From: Ditylenchus dipsaci | Lineage: Eukaryota > Nematoda > Chromadorea > Rhabditida > Anguinidae | Assembly: GCA_004194705.1 (NCBI GenBank) | Contig: SADC01001147.1 | Span: 434,001 to 498,000, forward strand | Direction: 5' to 3' | Length of the DNA stretch: 64,000 bases | In this document: positions 1-10,162 of the stretch, piece after piece | How the letters are laid out: each line of letters begins with the position of its first letter | Numbering within the stretch: the stretch's first letter is position 1 | Made by a program: the position numbers and the translations under genes | Notes under the pieces: generated by a model | What the model was told of the DNA's origin: nothing | Databases searched by the model: none | The model's input: only the letters and a program-made list of their open reading frames with translations

Positions 1-1
1 A

Positions 2-225
2 GTCAAGTTCGGTATACACCCCCAGTTTGCCTTGGTCCCCAAGCTGATTTTTTTAAATTTTTTTTCCGAATTTTTTTCAACTTTAACCTAATAAAAAAAC
101 AGCGTTCAAAAATTTCGAAAAATTAAACAAAAAAATCAGCTTGGGGACCAAGGCAAACTGGGGAGTGTATACCGAACTTGAGTGGGGGTGTATACCGAAC
201 TTGACTGGCGGGTGTATACCGAAAC
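2..225. repeat. Inverted-repeat element with repeated TIR units
   Basis: The left end reads GTCAAGTTCGGTATACACCC. Its complement is repeated three times on the right (about 160-225) around a hairpin that carries the GCCTTGGTCCCC motif on one arm and its complement on the other. No coding content. It lies just upstream of the ATPase-like exon at 249. Confidence 0.75.
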
Positions 226-248
226 TTTCCAAAGAAATTCAAATTCAG

Positions 249-1624
249 ATCATTTTGTTAGTGGATGACTTCGACGTGCCCTTGACTCATTGCCTGACTA
301 CGAATATGTGTGACCAGCAAACAAAAGATATCAAAGCATGGATGGAGTGCTTCATAACAACATCCATGCAGCAGTGCCGAGTGGTGATGTTTGGGCAATA
401 TTTTATCAGACGTGAGTACAAATTGCATCAATCCATAGAAGACGACGAAAAAACTGCTACTCAACGAAAAGTTTGACCTTATGCTATATTGGATACCGAT
501 TTTTTAACTTGACCCCTTGTTGTTTTTTGTAATTTTATTGGCTTAAACAAAGGTTGGCCAGCGTATGTTAGGGCAGACTCAAAAAGATATCAGACTCATT
601 TACGAGTCCTATTATACGCTTACCAACTTTGGCTAAATCTATAAAATTTTAAAAAAGAACGGGGAACCAACTTGGAAAATCGGTACCCGATATAGGATAC
701 TTCAGATTTACGGAAAATAAGCGCGTGAAACAGCATAACCGATTCACTTTTAAAACTGCATTGAGCATATTGAAGTTACTGTCAAATTTTAAACTCCGTT
801 CTCAACAATAAATATTTGGTTGTCGGCTCCGTATGTGTTGGGTGTTCCGACGAAAAAAAATCGCCTTGGTTCCCTTGTTGAAGGGGCATACCAGCGCGTT
901 ACACTGCAAATTAAGGCAGGGACCAGCAATTTTTCAAAAATCTTCTTTGTTTTCACTCGTTTCATGCCAAATCTGATATTTATGACCTTATCCAATTTCC
1001 AAAAGTAGCCAGAAAACTTTCGTCACATCAGGTAAAAAGAATCAGGTTACAGAAAACAGTCAAGAAAAAAATGTCTGGTCCCCCTTAATTGCAGTGTAAC
1101 GCGTTGGTATGCCCCTTTAAGTAGCTTTCACAATGGGTGAGTATCAGTGCCAGTGTGTGCAGCAGTGTCAGCAGTCTGACACTCGCACTGACACCCGTTT
1201 ACAATGAAATTTAGTGTCAGCACTCAAATTTGACACTGAGTCCGACACTCCTGCCGCCACTGACACCGACATTCCTAGAGAGCTGCGCTCACAGAGGTTT
1301 TTTGGCACTAGGTCAATTGATCTACGAATTAATTTAAACTAGATTTTGTCTAATTGCTATCTTTGGCCTTTCGTCATTGCATTTAAACCGAGGGCTGAAA
1401 AAAAGGAACGAAAGAGAGAAGATACCACAAATTTAATCTATTTATTTATTTCAGTGAGCCCATTCAGCAATAAATTTGAAAAGAGCAGCCTGTTGACGAG
1501 CACCGGCCTGGAGAAATTTTTTCTCATAACTCAACATGATTTTGAGAACTTGTGTGACTATTTTGATGTGGATCAGTCCACAAGAGAAGTCCTTACTGAA
1601 TGGTACAATATGGAATTTCTCTAA
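249..1624 (+). CDS. AAA-ATPase-like (PF09820-type) protein, two joined exons
   Basis: Two exons join in phase: 249-411 (acceptor TTCAG, donor GTGAGT) and 1453-about 1622. The first has a hydrophobic strand followed by VDDFDVPL, like the LIDEYDxPL Walker-B-like signature of the AAA-ATPase-like family, then a strand ending VVMFGQY, like the FLTGxxR segment. The second encodes SPFSNKF...TSTGLEKFF and a helix ending TEWYN, which fits the 'SGLNN...TEEE...WYNGY' part of that family. Neither start nor end is defined: the reading frame closes at TAA 1622-1624 without a clear donor. The exons at 2.1-4.4 kb are probably the rest of this gene. The family pairs the ATPase with a PD-(D/E)XK nuclease-like domain. 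Assignment is by motif memory only. The 1-kb intron contains inverted repeats. Confidence 0.45.
875..1290. repeat. Inverted-repeat MITE plus CAGTGTCAG-rich repeat (intronic)
   Basis: Arms at about 875-925 and 1080-1122 are complementary (AAGGGGCATACCAGCGCG against CGCGTTGGTATGCCCCTT). Next comes a stretch of repeated CAGTGTCAG/CTGACACT words (about 1135-1290), similar to the arms of the hAT-type element at 9330. No gene seen. Confidence 0.65.
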
Positions 1625-1667
1625 GGCGTGTCATGTGATTGTTTTGTTATGAAAATTTGTTCTTTAA

Positions 1668-2062
1668 TCTATTTCAAAACTTCGAAAAATTGTAAACTAT
1701 CATCGATGCAAATTTGTCAAAGTACGGGGTGTAACAAGAATTTCGGAACTTTTGTTTTGACCATAACTTTTTTTGTAGACCGAATTTTGGAGTTCTGTAA
1801 ACGCAGATCGACTTAGAATCAAAAAGCAATTATTTTGGTATATAAAGTCAAAAACACGATTTTCGCTTGGTCCCCCCTGTGTTTCGAGTCCTGGAGTATG
1901 GATGGACTCTGGATGGTCAAGGCCCAAAACAACAGGGGGGGACAAGCGAAAGTCGTGTTTTTGACTTTATATACCAAAAAAAAAATTGATTTTCAATTCT
2001 GAGTCGATCTGCGTTTACAGAATTCGAAAATTCGCTCTACAAAAAACTTCGAAAATTTTCGA
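1668..2062. repeat. Foldback element with CTTGGTCCCCC motif
   Basis: Long arms are complementary: TTCTGTAAACGCAGATCGAC on the left matches GTCGATCTGCGTTTACAGAA on the right. The TGACTTTATATACCAAAA blocks are also mirrored. The centre carries GCTTGGTCCCCCCTG and its near-complement. Confidence 0.75.
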
Positions 2063-2100
2063 AGCCTCGATAATCTTACTCACATGTGCTTCTTCGAAAG

Positions 2101-2216
2101 AGCAGATCCTGGCGGTCTTTATGACACACTGCAGTCCTATGTGCAGTTTGAATACAAGTTATTGCTGTCCCTCAGGAAATTCTTCACCTTGCTTGAAATG
2201 GCTGAGAATAAAACAG
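2101..2216 (+). CDS. Possible internal exon, unknown or ATPase-like gene
   Basis: An open segment after an AAAG acceptor reads ADPGGLYDTLQSYVQFEY and continues as a leucine-rich amphipathic helix ending AENKTG before a GTTGTT donor. It has the composition of real protein but I cannot match it to a family. Position and strand suggest it belongs with the flanking ATPase-like exons. The phase to the next exon does not close cleanly. Confidence 0.35.
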
Positions 2217-2462
2217 GTTGTTAGGTCACTTCATCACTAGCATACACCCAAACTTCCGTACAAAAAAATGATCAGCGTGAAAAATTGCACCAGAATAAAC
2301 AAAAGTTAAGATCCGACTTTCTAGTGTTTATCGAGAATTCACTGTAAAAAAATAAAAATAAATTTGTTACATTACAATATCATATCATGTAATATTACAT
2401 GATTACATGACACGACTTGCAATAAAACTTACGATTTTACCTATTAATGGAACAAGTTTCAG

Positions 2463-2869
2463 GATCGGAGGCTATTTGCTCAAAAAAACAGTTTCAATGG
2501 ATAGAAAGGCATGCAGTGTAGATCCAGATTTGGCCTACCATCCCAAGCACCTCATAGAGTTTCTCAAAGACCATCGTGCTCTACTAGCTCCCCAGCATCG
2601 CACTGATCTGTCGTTTTCTAGTCACAGCAGCCAAAATAAAACTACTAATGAAGAGGAATTAGAGTGCAACCAAGAAGTAGCTGAGGGCGAGGAAATTGCT
2701 GGAACCCATATGCGGGAGATGAGACTGACACAAAATAAAGACACTGTGCAAGCGCTTTCCGATTCAGAACTCAGTCTCAGCCTTGACAAGGACGTAAATG
2801 AAGAAGAGGAGGAAGATGAGGAAGAACAGGAGAATAAAGATGCAATGAGCAAAGTATTTGCAGTCCCAG
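2463..2869 (+). CDS. Internal exon with acidic low-complexity tail
   Basis: The acceptor TTTCAG and donor GTAAGC bound an exon of about 136 residues. The N-terminal part contains AYHPKHLIEFLKDHRALL, comparable to the 'YNPWSIxxFL' region after the ATPase core of the AAA-ATPase-like family. The C-terminal half is charged and acidic, with a run of about 14 Glu/Asp near the end. It joins in phase (VP-E-QLQRVF) to the exon starting at 3701. Function uncertain; the splice fit is good. Confidence 0.45.
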
Positions 2870-3068
2870 GTAAGCCATTTATATAACAAAGAAACGTAAG
2901 ATTAGTTGTAAAATTGTTAAAGTTGCAATTTTAGCTTGTTTTTAGTTATTTTTTTTAATTATCAAATGCCGTCCAAGATTTAGGACCTCTTTGGAAACGC
3001 TAGTGTCAGCCAAAAACGCAAAAGTAGAACCAAAAATTTGCTAACCAACTTCTTCTGTCTATAAAATA

Positions 3069-3605
3069 CATGGTGTCCCAAAAACACGTGGACACTTTTG
3101 AACTTTTTGGTCAAGATCTCCTGTGCACTATTTCAAATTAAAATTTATCTGGTGTAATCAAAAATGCTGATATAACTGGTGTTAGAAAAGTTCTGCACAG
3201 ACTTGCGGCTCATTATTCAAAAAAAATTTTCCTCCCATTCTCTGACCAAAGATGCCTTCAATGCCGGAATAAGTTGGGGGGGGGGGGGGGGAGGGGGCTG
3301 GGAGCAGGCCTTCGATTGGAGGTAGGCCAGGCGAAATAATTCATGATCAGGAGAATTGGGCGCCAGTCTCCAATTGGGTTGGCTGACTCACTGCCTGACT
3401 GATTACCAGATGGGTATGCTCGCACTTCAAGCTCCTGTTATGACCTAGCGCTTCAACCATCCTGGTACCACCTAATTCAGTCGACAATAATAACCAAAAT
3501 GAAAAATTAAATAGTTAAATACGGTAATAATGAAAGCTGAACCACGCGGCTTTAAAAACAAATATTATTCAAAAGTGCCGAGTTTTCTCGGGACACCCTG
3601 TAATA
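3069..3605. repeat. TIR element with poly-G tract
   Basis: Ends ATGGTGTCCC and GGGACACCCTG are inverted. The interior holds a run of 13 G at about 3277-3289 and no plausible ORF. It lies in the intron between exons 2463-2869 and 3701. Confidence 0.5.
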
Positions 3606-3700
3606 ATGAATTTTTCCTCATTGCTGTTAGAAAAACACTAAGCTGGAAAATAATGTCTAAATTTAAAAAATGCAAACCAATAACATATCCTGATTTTTAG

Positions 3701-4423
3701 AGCAGCTACAGAGAGTATTCAGCGACGGGATCATTCATTCCCAAGTGATGGAGTATTTGGAGCCGCTGGCCCAGAATGGTCAGATACAGTCATTCTTTCA
3801 CGCGTTACTAGACCCAAAAGAGAAAAGGAGAAGAAGAACGTGATCTGCATGGAGACGCCTTTCACTTTGAGACATTTCGAAGATCTTAAAAAAGCTACCA
3901 CCAACATCATGCAAACGCGGTTCGATCAGTGCTTTATGGATCTACTAGGGAGCTATATGCTTGCTGCAGGCTATTTAGTGGCTGTTGGTCGAGCTGAGAT
4001 TCCTAGAAACTATGGCGGCATAAGAAAGAATACAAGTGCCTATTATGTGCGAAGTCAGTTTATTTAAATGTTAACTTAATTTAGAAAATGGTCAAATTTC
4101 AAAAAAGGTTGAAATAACTTTTTTTCTGATTGTAATAATTGTTCAATCAAGAGATCTACGGCCTGCTGATCACGAATATTACAAAATCTGATGTAAAAGC
4201 TTGTGTGCAATGCCCTCAAATAACTGAATTTTTACAAGGACGCCTTGAAAAAGACGGTTTTTTCTTCAGTAATGTTTTTATTAAGCCCAGCTTTTATTCT
4301 TATGAGGAAGCTCTTTGTCTGCGGTTTCTAATTATATATAATTATGTATACACTTTGCCTATTTTCGAAAAATGTATCATGGATGAAAATTCAAAAAAAA
4401 AACCAAATAGGACAGTTTTTTAA
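3701..4423 (+). CDS. C-terminal exons of ATPase-like gene, with frame break
   Basis: Exon 3701 onward encodes EQLQRVFSDGIIHSQVMEY and then FFHALLDPKEK, where the frame stops at TGA 3841. A one-base shift in the purine run just before it opens a frame with TPFTLRHFEDLKKA, then LLGSYMLAAGYLVAVG and IPRN. A further segment from about 4149 reads EIYGLLITNI and SYEEALCLRFLI. LAAGYL followed by NQEIYG resembles the 'TGYLTI...PNxEV' stretch of the AAA-ATPase-like/PDDEXK_9 family. The shift could be a real mutation or a consensus error. I see no clean catalytic nuclease motif, and the end of the gene is undefined. Confidence 0.4.
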
Positions 4424-4525
4424 ATTCACAATATTACATGAAAATAGGAATTTTTTGCACAAAGGCATCTGGCTTTGTTTTATTGCCATATGCCTCAGTG
4501 AGAAAAATTCCTATACTTTTTGTAA

Positions 4526-4654
4526 TACAGTCGACTCTCGAGGAGGGGTGGTGGTAATTTGACGGAGTTTATTATTGAAGGGACCGGCCCAGCTGTATGT
4601 TAAATCGGGGGTGTATGTTAAATCGACCGGATGTTAAATCGAGAGTCGACTGTA
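4526..4654. mobile_element. pogo/Tigger-like MITE
   Basis: TA + CAGTCGACTCTCGAGG at the left and CGAGAGTCGACTG + TA at the right. The interior is only repeated ATGTTAAATCG words and a GGGACCGGCCC block. Such CAGTCGACTCTCG ends with a TA target are typical of pogo/Tigger-derived MITEs. Confidence 0.8.
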
Positions 4655-4689
4655 CATAAATTTGAAAAAACGCATTTTATCGATTTTTT

Positions 4690-4910
4690 TAAGGTACTTG
4701 TTCACTTGGGGTCCCCTTTTTGGTCAACAGTGCATAGGGTTTGAGCGTCTCCAAAGTAATTTTTTTTTACGCTAAAACCGATAATAAGCTAGTTCCTAAA
4801 CAATTTCCGTACTAAAAAATTAATATTTCAAAAAAATTTCGTTACCATAAGTTGACCAATTGCCTCGGTCCCCCAATGTGAATAAGCCAAAAAGGGTACC
4901 TGGATATCTT
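4690..4910. repeat. Inverted repeat with GGTACC ends and CTTGGTCCCC-type motif
   Basis: The left arm (AAGGTACTTGTTCACTTGGG, CCCCTTTTTGG) and the right arm (GGTCCCCCAATGTGAATAAG, CCAAAAAGGGTACC) are complementary. No ORF. Confidence 0.55.
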
Positions 4911-4959
4911 TAAAAAATACCAAAAGGATGAGATTTGTACATAGTTTTGTTAGCTGAAG

Positions 4960-5100
4960 CCTACCGCATGAAGAAACATGTTGTTTATGCTTTCAGAGTT
5001 ACTTTTGAGTGATTCGTGTCAACTCCAAGCCCCTGCGCTGCCGAAAGTTTGAGAGTTAGAGAGTGTGCGCACTCAATTACCTTAGACATAATTCAGACCA
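4960..5100. repeat. Copy 1 of the 'GCGCATCTCAACTCCAAGCC' module (diverged)
   Basis: CTACCGCATGAAGAAACATG ... CAACTCCAAGCCCCTG ... GAGAGTTAGAGAGTGTGCGC ... TACCTTAGACATAATTC. The same roughly 200-bp unit recurs near 14,885, 39,640, 55,605 and 57,190. Confidence 0.7.
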
Positions 5101-5180
5101 AATAGCTAAATGTTGTATTTTCACTTTTTCATAGTCTTAAAATAACTTATACGTGTTAGATCGAAATTGAAAATAACTTA

Positions 5181-5604
5181 TGGCTCATTTATAAACGTTG
5201 TCGTTGTCGTCGCCGTTGGAATATTTTTTTTATAAAACCGTTTTTTTCGCCAACGACGACGACAACCTATTTATGAAAAATCCAACGACAACGACGACGC
5301 AAAGGACAACGGAATTATTCACCCCAAATTGAACAAATTTCGTATTTTTAGTCGAGATTTCGAGGGAAAACGTGTGAAGAATATAGTTAATCCTCAAAAT
5401 TCTGACTAATAATGCAAAATTTGTCTAATTCGGAAGAAAAATTTTAGTTGTCGTTAGCGCTGTCGTTGTCGTTGGATTTTTATGAATAGGTCGTCGTTGT
5501 CGTCGTCGTTGGCGTTATCGTTGGCGTTAAAGCGCCTTTATAAAACATTTTTTCCAATGACAACGACGATGACGACGACAACGACGACGTTTATAAATGA
5601 GCCA
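5181..5604. mobile_element. Harbinger/Tourist-like MITE with GTCGTTGTCGTC arms
   Basis: TIRs TGGCTCATTTATAAACG and CGTTTATAAATGAGCCA flanked by a TTA duplication (5178-5180 and 5605-5607). A 3-bp TTA target is characteristic of PIF/Harbinger. The arms are built of (GTCGTT)-type short tandem repeats, the same architecture as the other foldbacks in the window. Confidence 0.85.
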
Positions 5605-5847
5605 TTAGACACAATCGCTCAGAAGCACCCTGAACCACCGCGAATAATGGTTAACACGGAAAAGCACGACCTGGGTGTGGCCTATTAAAAAACGTTATAT
5701 ACCAAAATGTAGCCCTAATTGAGCTAGTTAAGGAACCGTTCGCAGAATCTGCTATGGATCAATCTACGCTGAGAAATAATCTTTTTAAAATTACAAAAAA
5801 TTGTGTTGACATATAAGTCAAGAACAACCCTTTTCAAACATGTGAGT

Positions 5848-5925
5848 TGGTGGCCGAGTGGATGAGTGGTGCGGCGCCGAACCTATTTCTTTTTTTCGGG
5901 AAAGGTTCGACTCCAGTCGCGTGCA
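5848..5925 (+). repeat. Class-II tRNA-like sequence inside TIR (mirror copy about 6668-6750)
   Basis: An A-box-like TGGCCGAGTGG and a perfect B box GGTTCGACTCC are separated by a long variable-arm-like region, as in Leu/Ser tRNAs. A run of seven T inside would stop Pol III, and the acceptor stem is not convincing. I read it as tRNA-derived repeat sequence rather than a working tRNA. The right arm holds the reverse-complement copy. Confidence 0.6.
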
Positions 5926-6042
5926 CGTCTTTTTATTTTCGGTTTTTTTAAAGCTTCACTTTCCTACACAAAATGACACGGGGAGAACAATAAAAATATT
6001 TTAACAATAAAAAATATGTCTATTGTGGTCGGAAAATAACCA

Positions 6043-6522
6043 ATGCTTGGCGATACAAGAGCCGCTGGTCGGCAAGAGAAGAAGTTAGCGTCTATTGTTT
6101 GCATAATGATTGAACGCTGTCTTGCTAATGAAGAAGTCGATGTGGAGGAACCCCCCCCCCCTCTCGATGTCTTCTTCTTCCGTATTTTCAAAGGCTTTGT
6201 ACGTCGCATTCATTCTCATGTCACAGCCAATGAACTCGTCTTCAAAATACATCAACGTGACAATATTCTCCGTGTGCTTGAAGTGGTCTTCTGTCAGTTC
6301 CGCAATCCAATTTTCAGAGATTTTCTGCAGTACTCCTGCCGTGCTTGTGGTTATATCGATGGCGAAGTGGAATTCCAAACACCGATTGAAACTTGCTTTC
6401 CTCCAAATCTCTCACATAATTGTCATGATCCGAACTGTGGTCGTCTCTGTTTCATCTGCTGCTCCTATTGTCAACAGTATCTTTGCTTTGATCATTTCGT
6501 TGTAAATAATCATTGTCATTAA
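6043..6522 (+). CDS. Cys/His-rich 159-aa protein in Harbinger-type element
   Basis: This ORF fills almost all of the unique centre of the element at 5655-6938. The N-terminal half has an acidic/proline patch around residue 35. The C-terminal about 60 residues are dense in metal-ligand candidates: CRACGY, then C...HNC...C, then CFICCSYCQQYLC and DHFVVNNHCH. The Cx2C...Cx2Cx3LCx2HF spacing recalls zinc ends of transposase-type proteins such as the piggyBac cysteine-rich tail, but I recognise no specific family and no DDE catalytic domain. The opposite strand is also open for 97 codons (6085-6378). I favour the plus strand because of the clustered Cys/His and its length. Confidence 0.5.
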   Translation: MLGDTRAAGRQEKKLASIVCIMIERCLANEEVDVEEPPPPLDVFFFRIFKGFVRRIHSHVTANELVFKIHQRDNILRVLEVVFCQFRNPIFRDFLQYSCRACGYIDGEVEFQTPIETCFPPNLSHNCHDPNCGRLCFICCSYCQQYLCFDHFVVNNHCH

Positions 6523-7565
6523 TTGTTCGTTGTTCGTAAATGAAATATATACCGTTCACAATGTGTATTACAAATCCGACGACGTTAAAAATATTTTTAT
6601 TGTTCTCCCCGTGTCATTTTGTGTAGGAAAGTGAAGCTTTAAAAAAACCGAAAATAAAAAAGACGTGCACGCGACTGGAGTCGAACCTTTCCCGAAAAAA
6701 AAGAAATAGGTTCGGCGCCGCACCACTGATCCACTCGGCCACCAACTCACATGTTTGAAAAGGGTTGTTCTTGACTTATATGTCAACACAATTTTTTTGT
6801 AATTTTAAAAGATTATTTCTCAGCGTAGATTAATCCATAGCAGATTCTGCGAACGGTTCCTTAACTAGCTCAATTAGGGCTACATTTTGGTATATAACGT
6901 TTTTTAATAGGCCACACCCGGGTCGTGCCTTTCCCGTGTAAGCATATCAAATGTTAGTTGGGACTGGTTCTGAAATGCTCAGGGTGATGTTCTGAGCTAT
7001 TGAGTCGATCAAACGGCAAATCTGATAAGCAAAATAGAATTTTTGCAAAAGGTTCCCACTCCTCATTAGTAAACCCCAAAAACCAATTTTCGGTATCTTT
7101 TGGTCTTTCTGATGTGGGATTCTGAGCAATCAAGGTCATTTATAAAGTTCTATAAAATTTGAATTTCCGCAAAATTTCAGCTTGTTTCAACAATATTTTT
7201 TTGTCAGATCAGATCGAACTAGATATATCTGATCTGATCTCTGCCCACACCTGGTTTAAAGGTCTAACTTTGTGATCAGCAGGTCCTCAGGTCCTTATAG
7301 GAACCGTTATTCCAGTCAAGCATTCTCGGGTTAAGTAACATAAATTACAATTAATTTTTAGCACTCAAAAGTCGTTTGTGCTAATATGAGCGTTTTTTCA
7401 GAATTTCGTGGCGAACCCACACTTTTAGTACCAAAATGATGCGCAGAATTAGCGCTTTCTGCTTCAGTGAAGGTACTGAAATATAAACGGTGATACCAAT
7501 GAATTTTTTGTGTTCATACGAAGGAAGCAAATACTGTATCTTAAAGAATTTTTGAAAAATGCTAT

Positions 7566-8001
7566 TACAGTCAAACCTCGATATAACGACACCCCCAAAA
7601 GTTCGTTCCCGCCTAGGGTCCGACACTTTTTTTTTCAACCCAATTTCTGAAAGTTTTTATCAGTTCTGTTTTCACAGTCTGGTCTCAAATATCGTGACGA
7701 TTACAATTTCGCTGATTGTTTTTTGAAAAGAGAATAAATTTTGAATTATAAAAGTAAAAACTCGATATAACGACACCTGTTTTCAAAAAGAGGTGTCTTT
7801 ATATCGAGTTTTTACTTTTTTAATCCAAAAAATATTCTCTTTTCAAAAAACGATCAGCAAAATGGTAATCCGCACGATATTTGAGACCAGACTGTGAAAA
7901 CAGAACTGACAAAAACTTTCAGAAATTGGGTTGAAAAAAAAGTGTCGGACCCTAGGCGGGAACGAACTTTTGGGGTGTCGTTATATCGAGGTTTGACTGT
8001 A
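7566..8001. mobile_element. pogo/Tigger-like MITE (long foldback)
   Basis: TA-flanked ends CAGTCAAACCTCGATATAAC and the complement, with nearly full-length complementary arms. Internal words such as GTGTCGGACCCTAG and AACAGAACTGA recur in the copies at 36.3, 45.2 and 51.2 kb. Confidence 0.85.
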
Positions 8002-8165
8002 TTGTACATGTTATACGGATAATTACCCAACTAAGTTTGTATTTATTTTGAAGCCTGTCGATTTGCACATCAGATAAGCACTTCAGCTACACAAATTGGT
8101 TCTCAGGTGAAAGGTTGCAATCTAATAACTAAAACAACTCAAAGTAGCACGATTCCAATTATAAA

Positions 8166-8690
8166 GGGTTATAATTAAAATTGGCCATAGAATTGTGAAA
8201 AATGGCCATAGAATATTTAATTTTGGCCATAGATTTTTTGGCCATAGAATATTGAAAAATGGCCATAGATTTTTGAAAAATGGCCATAGATTTTTGAAAA
8301 ATGGCCATAGAATACTGAATTTTGGCCATAGATCTGTGTTGGCCATAGATTACTGAATTTTGGCCATAGAATACTGAAAAATGGCCATAGATTTCTGAAA
8401 ATTGGCCATAGATTTCTGAATTTTAGCCATACCCGCTTGAAATCATGTTTCAACCACTTTTAACATAAACATCTTAAAACATCTTTTCAGGATGTTTCAG
8501 GTCCAAGAGCATCTTAAAAAGTGGTTGAAACATGATTTCGAGTGAGTATGGCTAAATTCAGAAATCTATGGCCATTTTTCAATATTCTATGGCCATTTTT
8601 CAATATTCTATGGCCAAAAAAATCTATGGCCAAATTTAAATATTCTATGGCCATTTTTCACAATTCTATGGCCAAAATTAAATACCACCC
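8166..8690. mobile_element. Foldback element, TGGCCATAGA-type tandem arms, 8-bp TSD
   Basis: Exact ATTATAAA duplication at 8158-8165 and 8691-8698. Ends are GGGTTATAATT and AATACCACCC. The left arm (about 8185-8430) is a tandem array of roughly 20-bp units built on TGGCCATAGA; the right arm (8550-8680) is the same unit inverted. The centre is an inverted TTTCAACCAC pair. Apparent ORFs across it are repeat artefacts. Confidence 0.9.
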
Positions 8691-8812
8691 ATTATAAATA
8701 CGTAAAATAAATCCTAAAAAAGAACTTTTTTCAACTTTTTCTTGCGCCTATCTTGTTCGCCACGAAATTCTGAACAAAACGCTCCCATTAGCACAAACCG
8801 GCTTTTAAGTGT

Positions 8813-9012
8813 TAAAGGACCATACTTGTTGATGCAAATGAGAATTTGGCAAATTCAAATGCGCGCGGACAATTCTCTTTTGTCTCTCACTCTACTCTTT
8901 TGAGTCGCTGTAAATAACTCCAAAGAGTAGAGTGTGAAACAAAAGAGAATTGTCCCGCGCGCATTTGAATTTGCCAAATTTTCATTTGCATCAACAAGTA
9001 TGGTCCTTGAAA
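8813..9012. repeat. TTAAAGGACC-family MITE, copy 1
   Basis: TAAAGGACCATACTTGTTG at the left and CAACAAGTATGGTCCTT at the right, with fully complementary arms (GCAAATTCAAATGCGCGCG). Related copies are at about 11,105, 33,617 and 55,988. Confidence 0.8.
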
Positions 9013-9329
9013 CGTGTGGTACTTGTTCACTTGGGGGGGGGGGGGCGCATTTTGTAAATTTTTTCTAACTCTTTTCCACATAAAAAATCAATTTCTGGAA
9101 AAAATATTTTTGACCAAAATGTGACCAGAAAACTTGGTTTGCCTTGGTCCCCCAAGGAAAAAAGTCAAAATTTCGGTCAAAACTTTTTTTTCCAAAAATT
9201 GGTTTTTTTGTGTGTAAAGTGTTAGAAAATAGCTGTTTTATCGTTTTAAGCACATAAAAATTACTTAGGAGTCGTAAAACACGATTTACGAAAATTTACA
9301 AAGTGCGCACCCGCAACCCAACCCCCAAC

Positions 9330-10033
9330 CAGTGTTTTCATAATTCACACTGACAGTGACACTGACATTGACACTGACATGTCAGTTTAGCAAACTGACA
9401 TTTTTTAACAGTGGTCGTAGACATGAAAGAACTTGTCTTTTCGAAATTCTGTAAAGTGCGTTAGAAAGCTGATGAAATTCTGATTGAGAATGGTGTTATC
9501 ACATTTTCGACCCGCCTATGAAAAAAAACCGGAAAAAATAAGTGTCAGTTTCATTTTTAATGTCAGTTTAGCAAAAAAATGTCAGTGTCAGTTTAGACTT
9601 TTTTTGCTAAACTGACATTAAAAATGAAACTGACACTTATTTTTTCCGGCTTTTTTCATAGGCGGGTCGAAAATGTGATACAGTCGACTCTCTCTTTAAC
9701 AAACCCGAAGGGACCGGACGCATTACTTCGTTGACGAGAGAGTTCGTTAACAAAAGAGTTCGTTAACGACGAAACCAACCAATTTAAACCAAAAAGTCTT
9801 GACCGAAAGTTCGTTAACGAGAGAAATTTGTTAACGAGAGATTCGTTAACGAGAGAGTCAACTGTAACACCATTCTCAATCAGAATTTCATCAGCTTTCT
9901 AACGCACTTTACAGAATTTCGAAAAGACAAGTTCTTTCATGTCTACGACCACTGTTAAAAAATGTCAGTTTGCTAAACTGACATGTCAGTGTCAATGTCA
10001 GTGTCACTGTTAGTGTGAATTATGAAAACACTG
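9330..10033. mobile_element. hAT-like MITE with CAGTGTTTTC ends
   Basis: Exact 8-bp duplication CCCCCAAC at 9322-9329 and 10034-10041. TIR CAGTGTTTTCATAATTCACA followed by TGACAGTGACACTGAC-type repeats on both arms. 8-bp targets with CAG-starting ends are hAT-like. The right arm is interrupted by a pogo-like MITE at 9681-9864. Confidence 0.9.
9681..9864. mobile_element. pogo-like MITE nested in hAT arm
   Basis: CAGTCGACTCTCTC...GAGAGTCAACTG flanked by TA. The intact left arm of the host hAT element reads GGTGTTATCACATTTTCG. The right arm shows the complement split exactly at its TA, so the empty site can be read directly. Confidence 0.92.
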
Positions 10034-10162
10034 CCCCCAACCAACCCCCTCCCCCAACCCCCAACCAACCACCTCCCCCGCCCCCCCCCCCCCCAAGCGA
10101 ACAAGTGCCAAACGTGTTTGGTTGCTAAAATATAAAATAAATTTTCCAAAATATATTTTCAG

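Larger units (their letters stand above)
5655..6938. mobile_element. Harbinger-type element with tRNA-like arms and one ORF
   Basis: Ends CACGGAAAAGCACGACC and its complement, flanked by TAA at 5652-5654 and 6939-6941. The inverted arms are about 350 bp each (5655-6005 and 6585-6938) and nearly perfect. Only about 580 bp is unique, and it holds one long ORF (6043-6522). Each arm contains a tRNA-like stretch. Confidence 0.85.

Noticed and set aside
5848..5925. Functional Leu/Ser tRNA
   Set aside because: Internal T7 terminator, no good acceptor stem, and exact mirror copy in the other transposon arm.
6085..6378. 97-codon minus-strand ORF in the Harbinger-type element
   Set aside because: Overlaps the longer plus-strand ORF with clustered Cys/His; no recognised motif on the minus strand. 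Not fully excluded.
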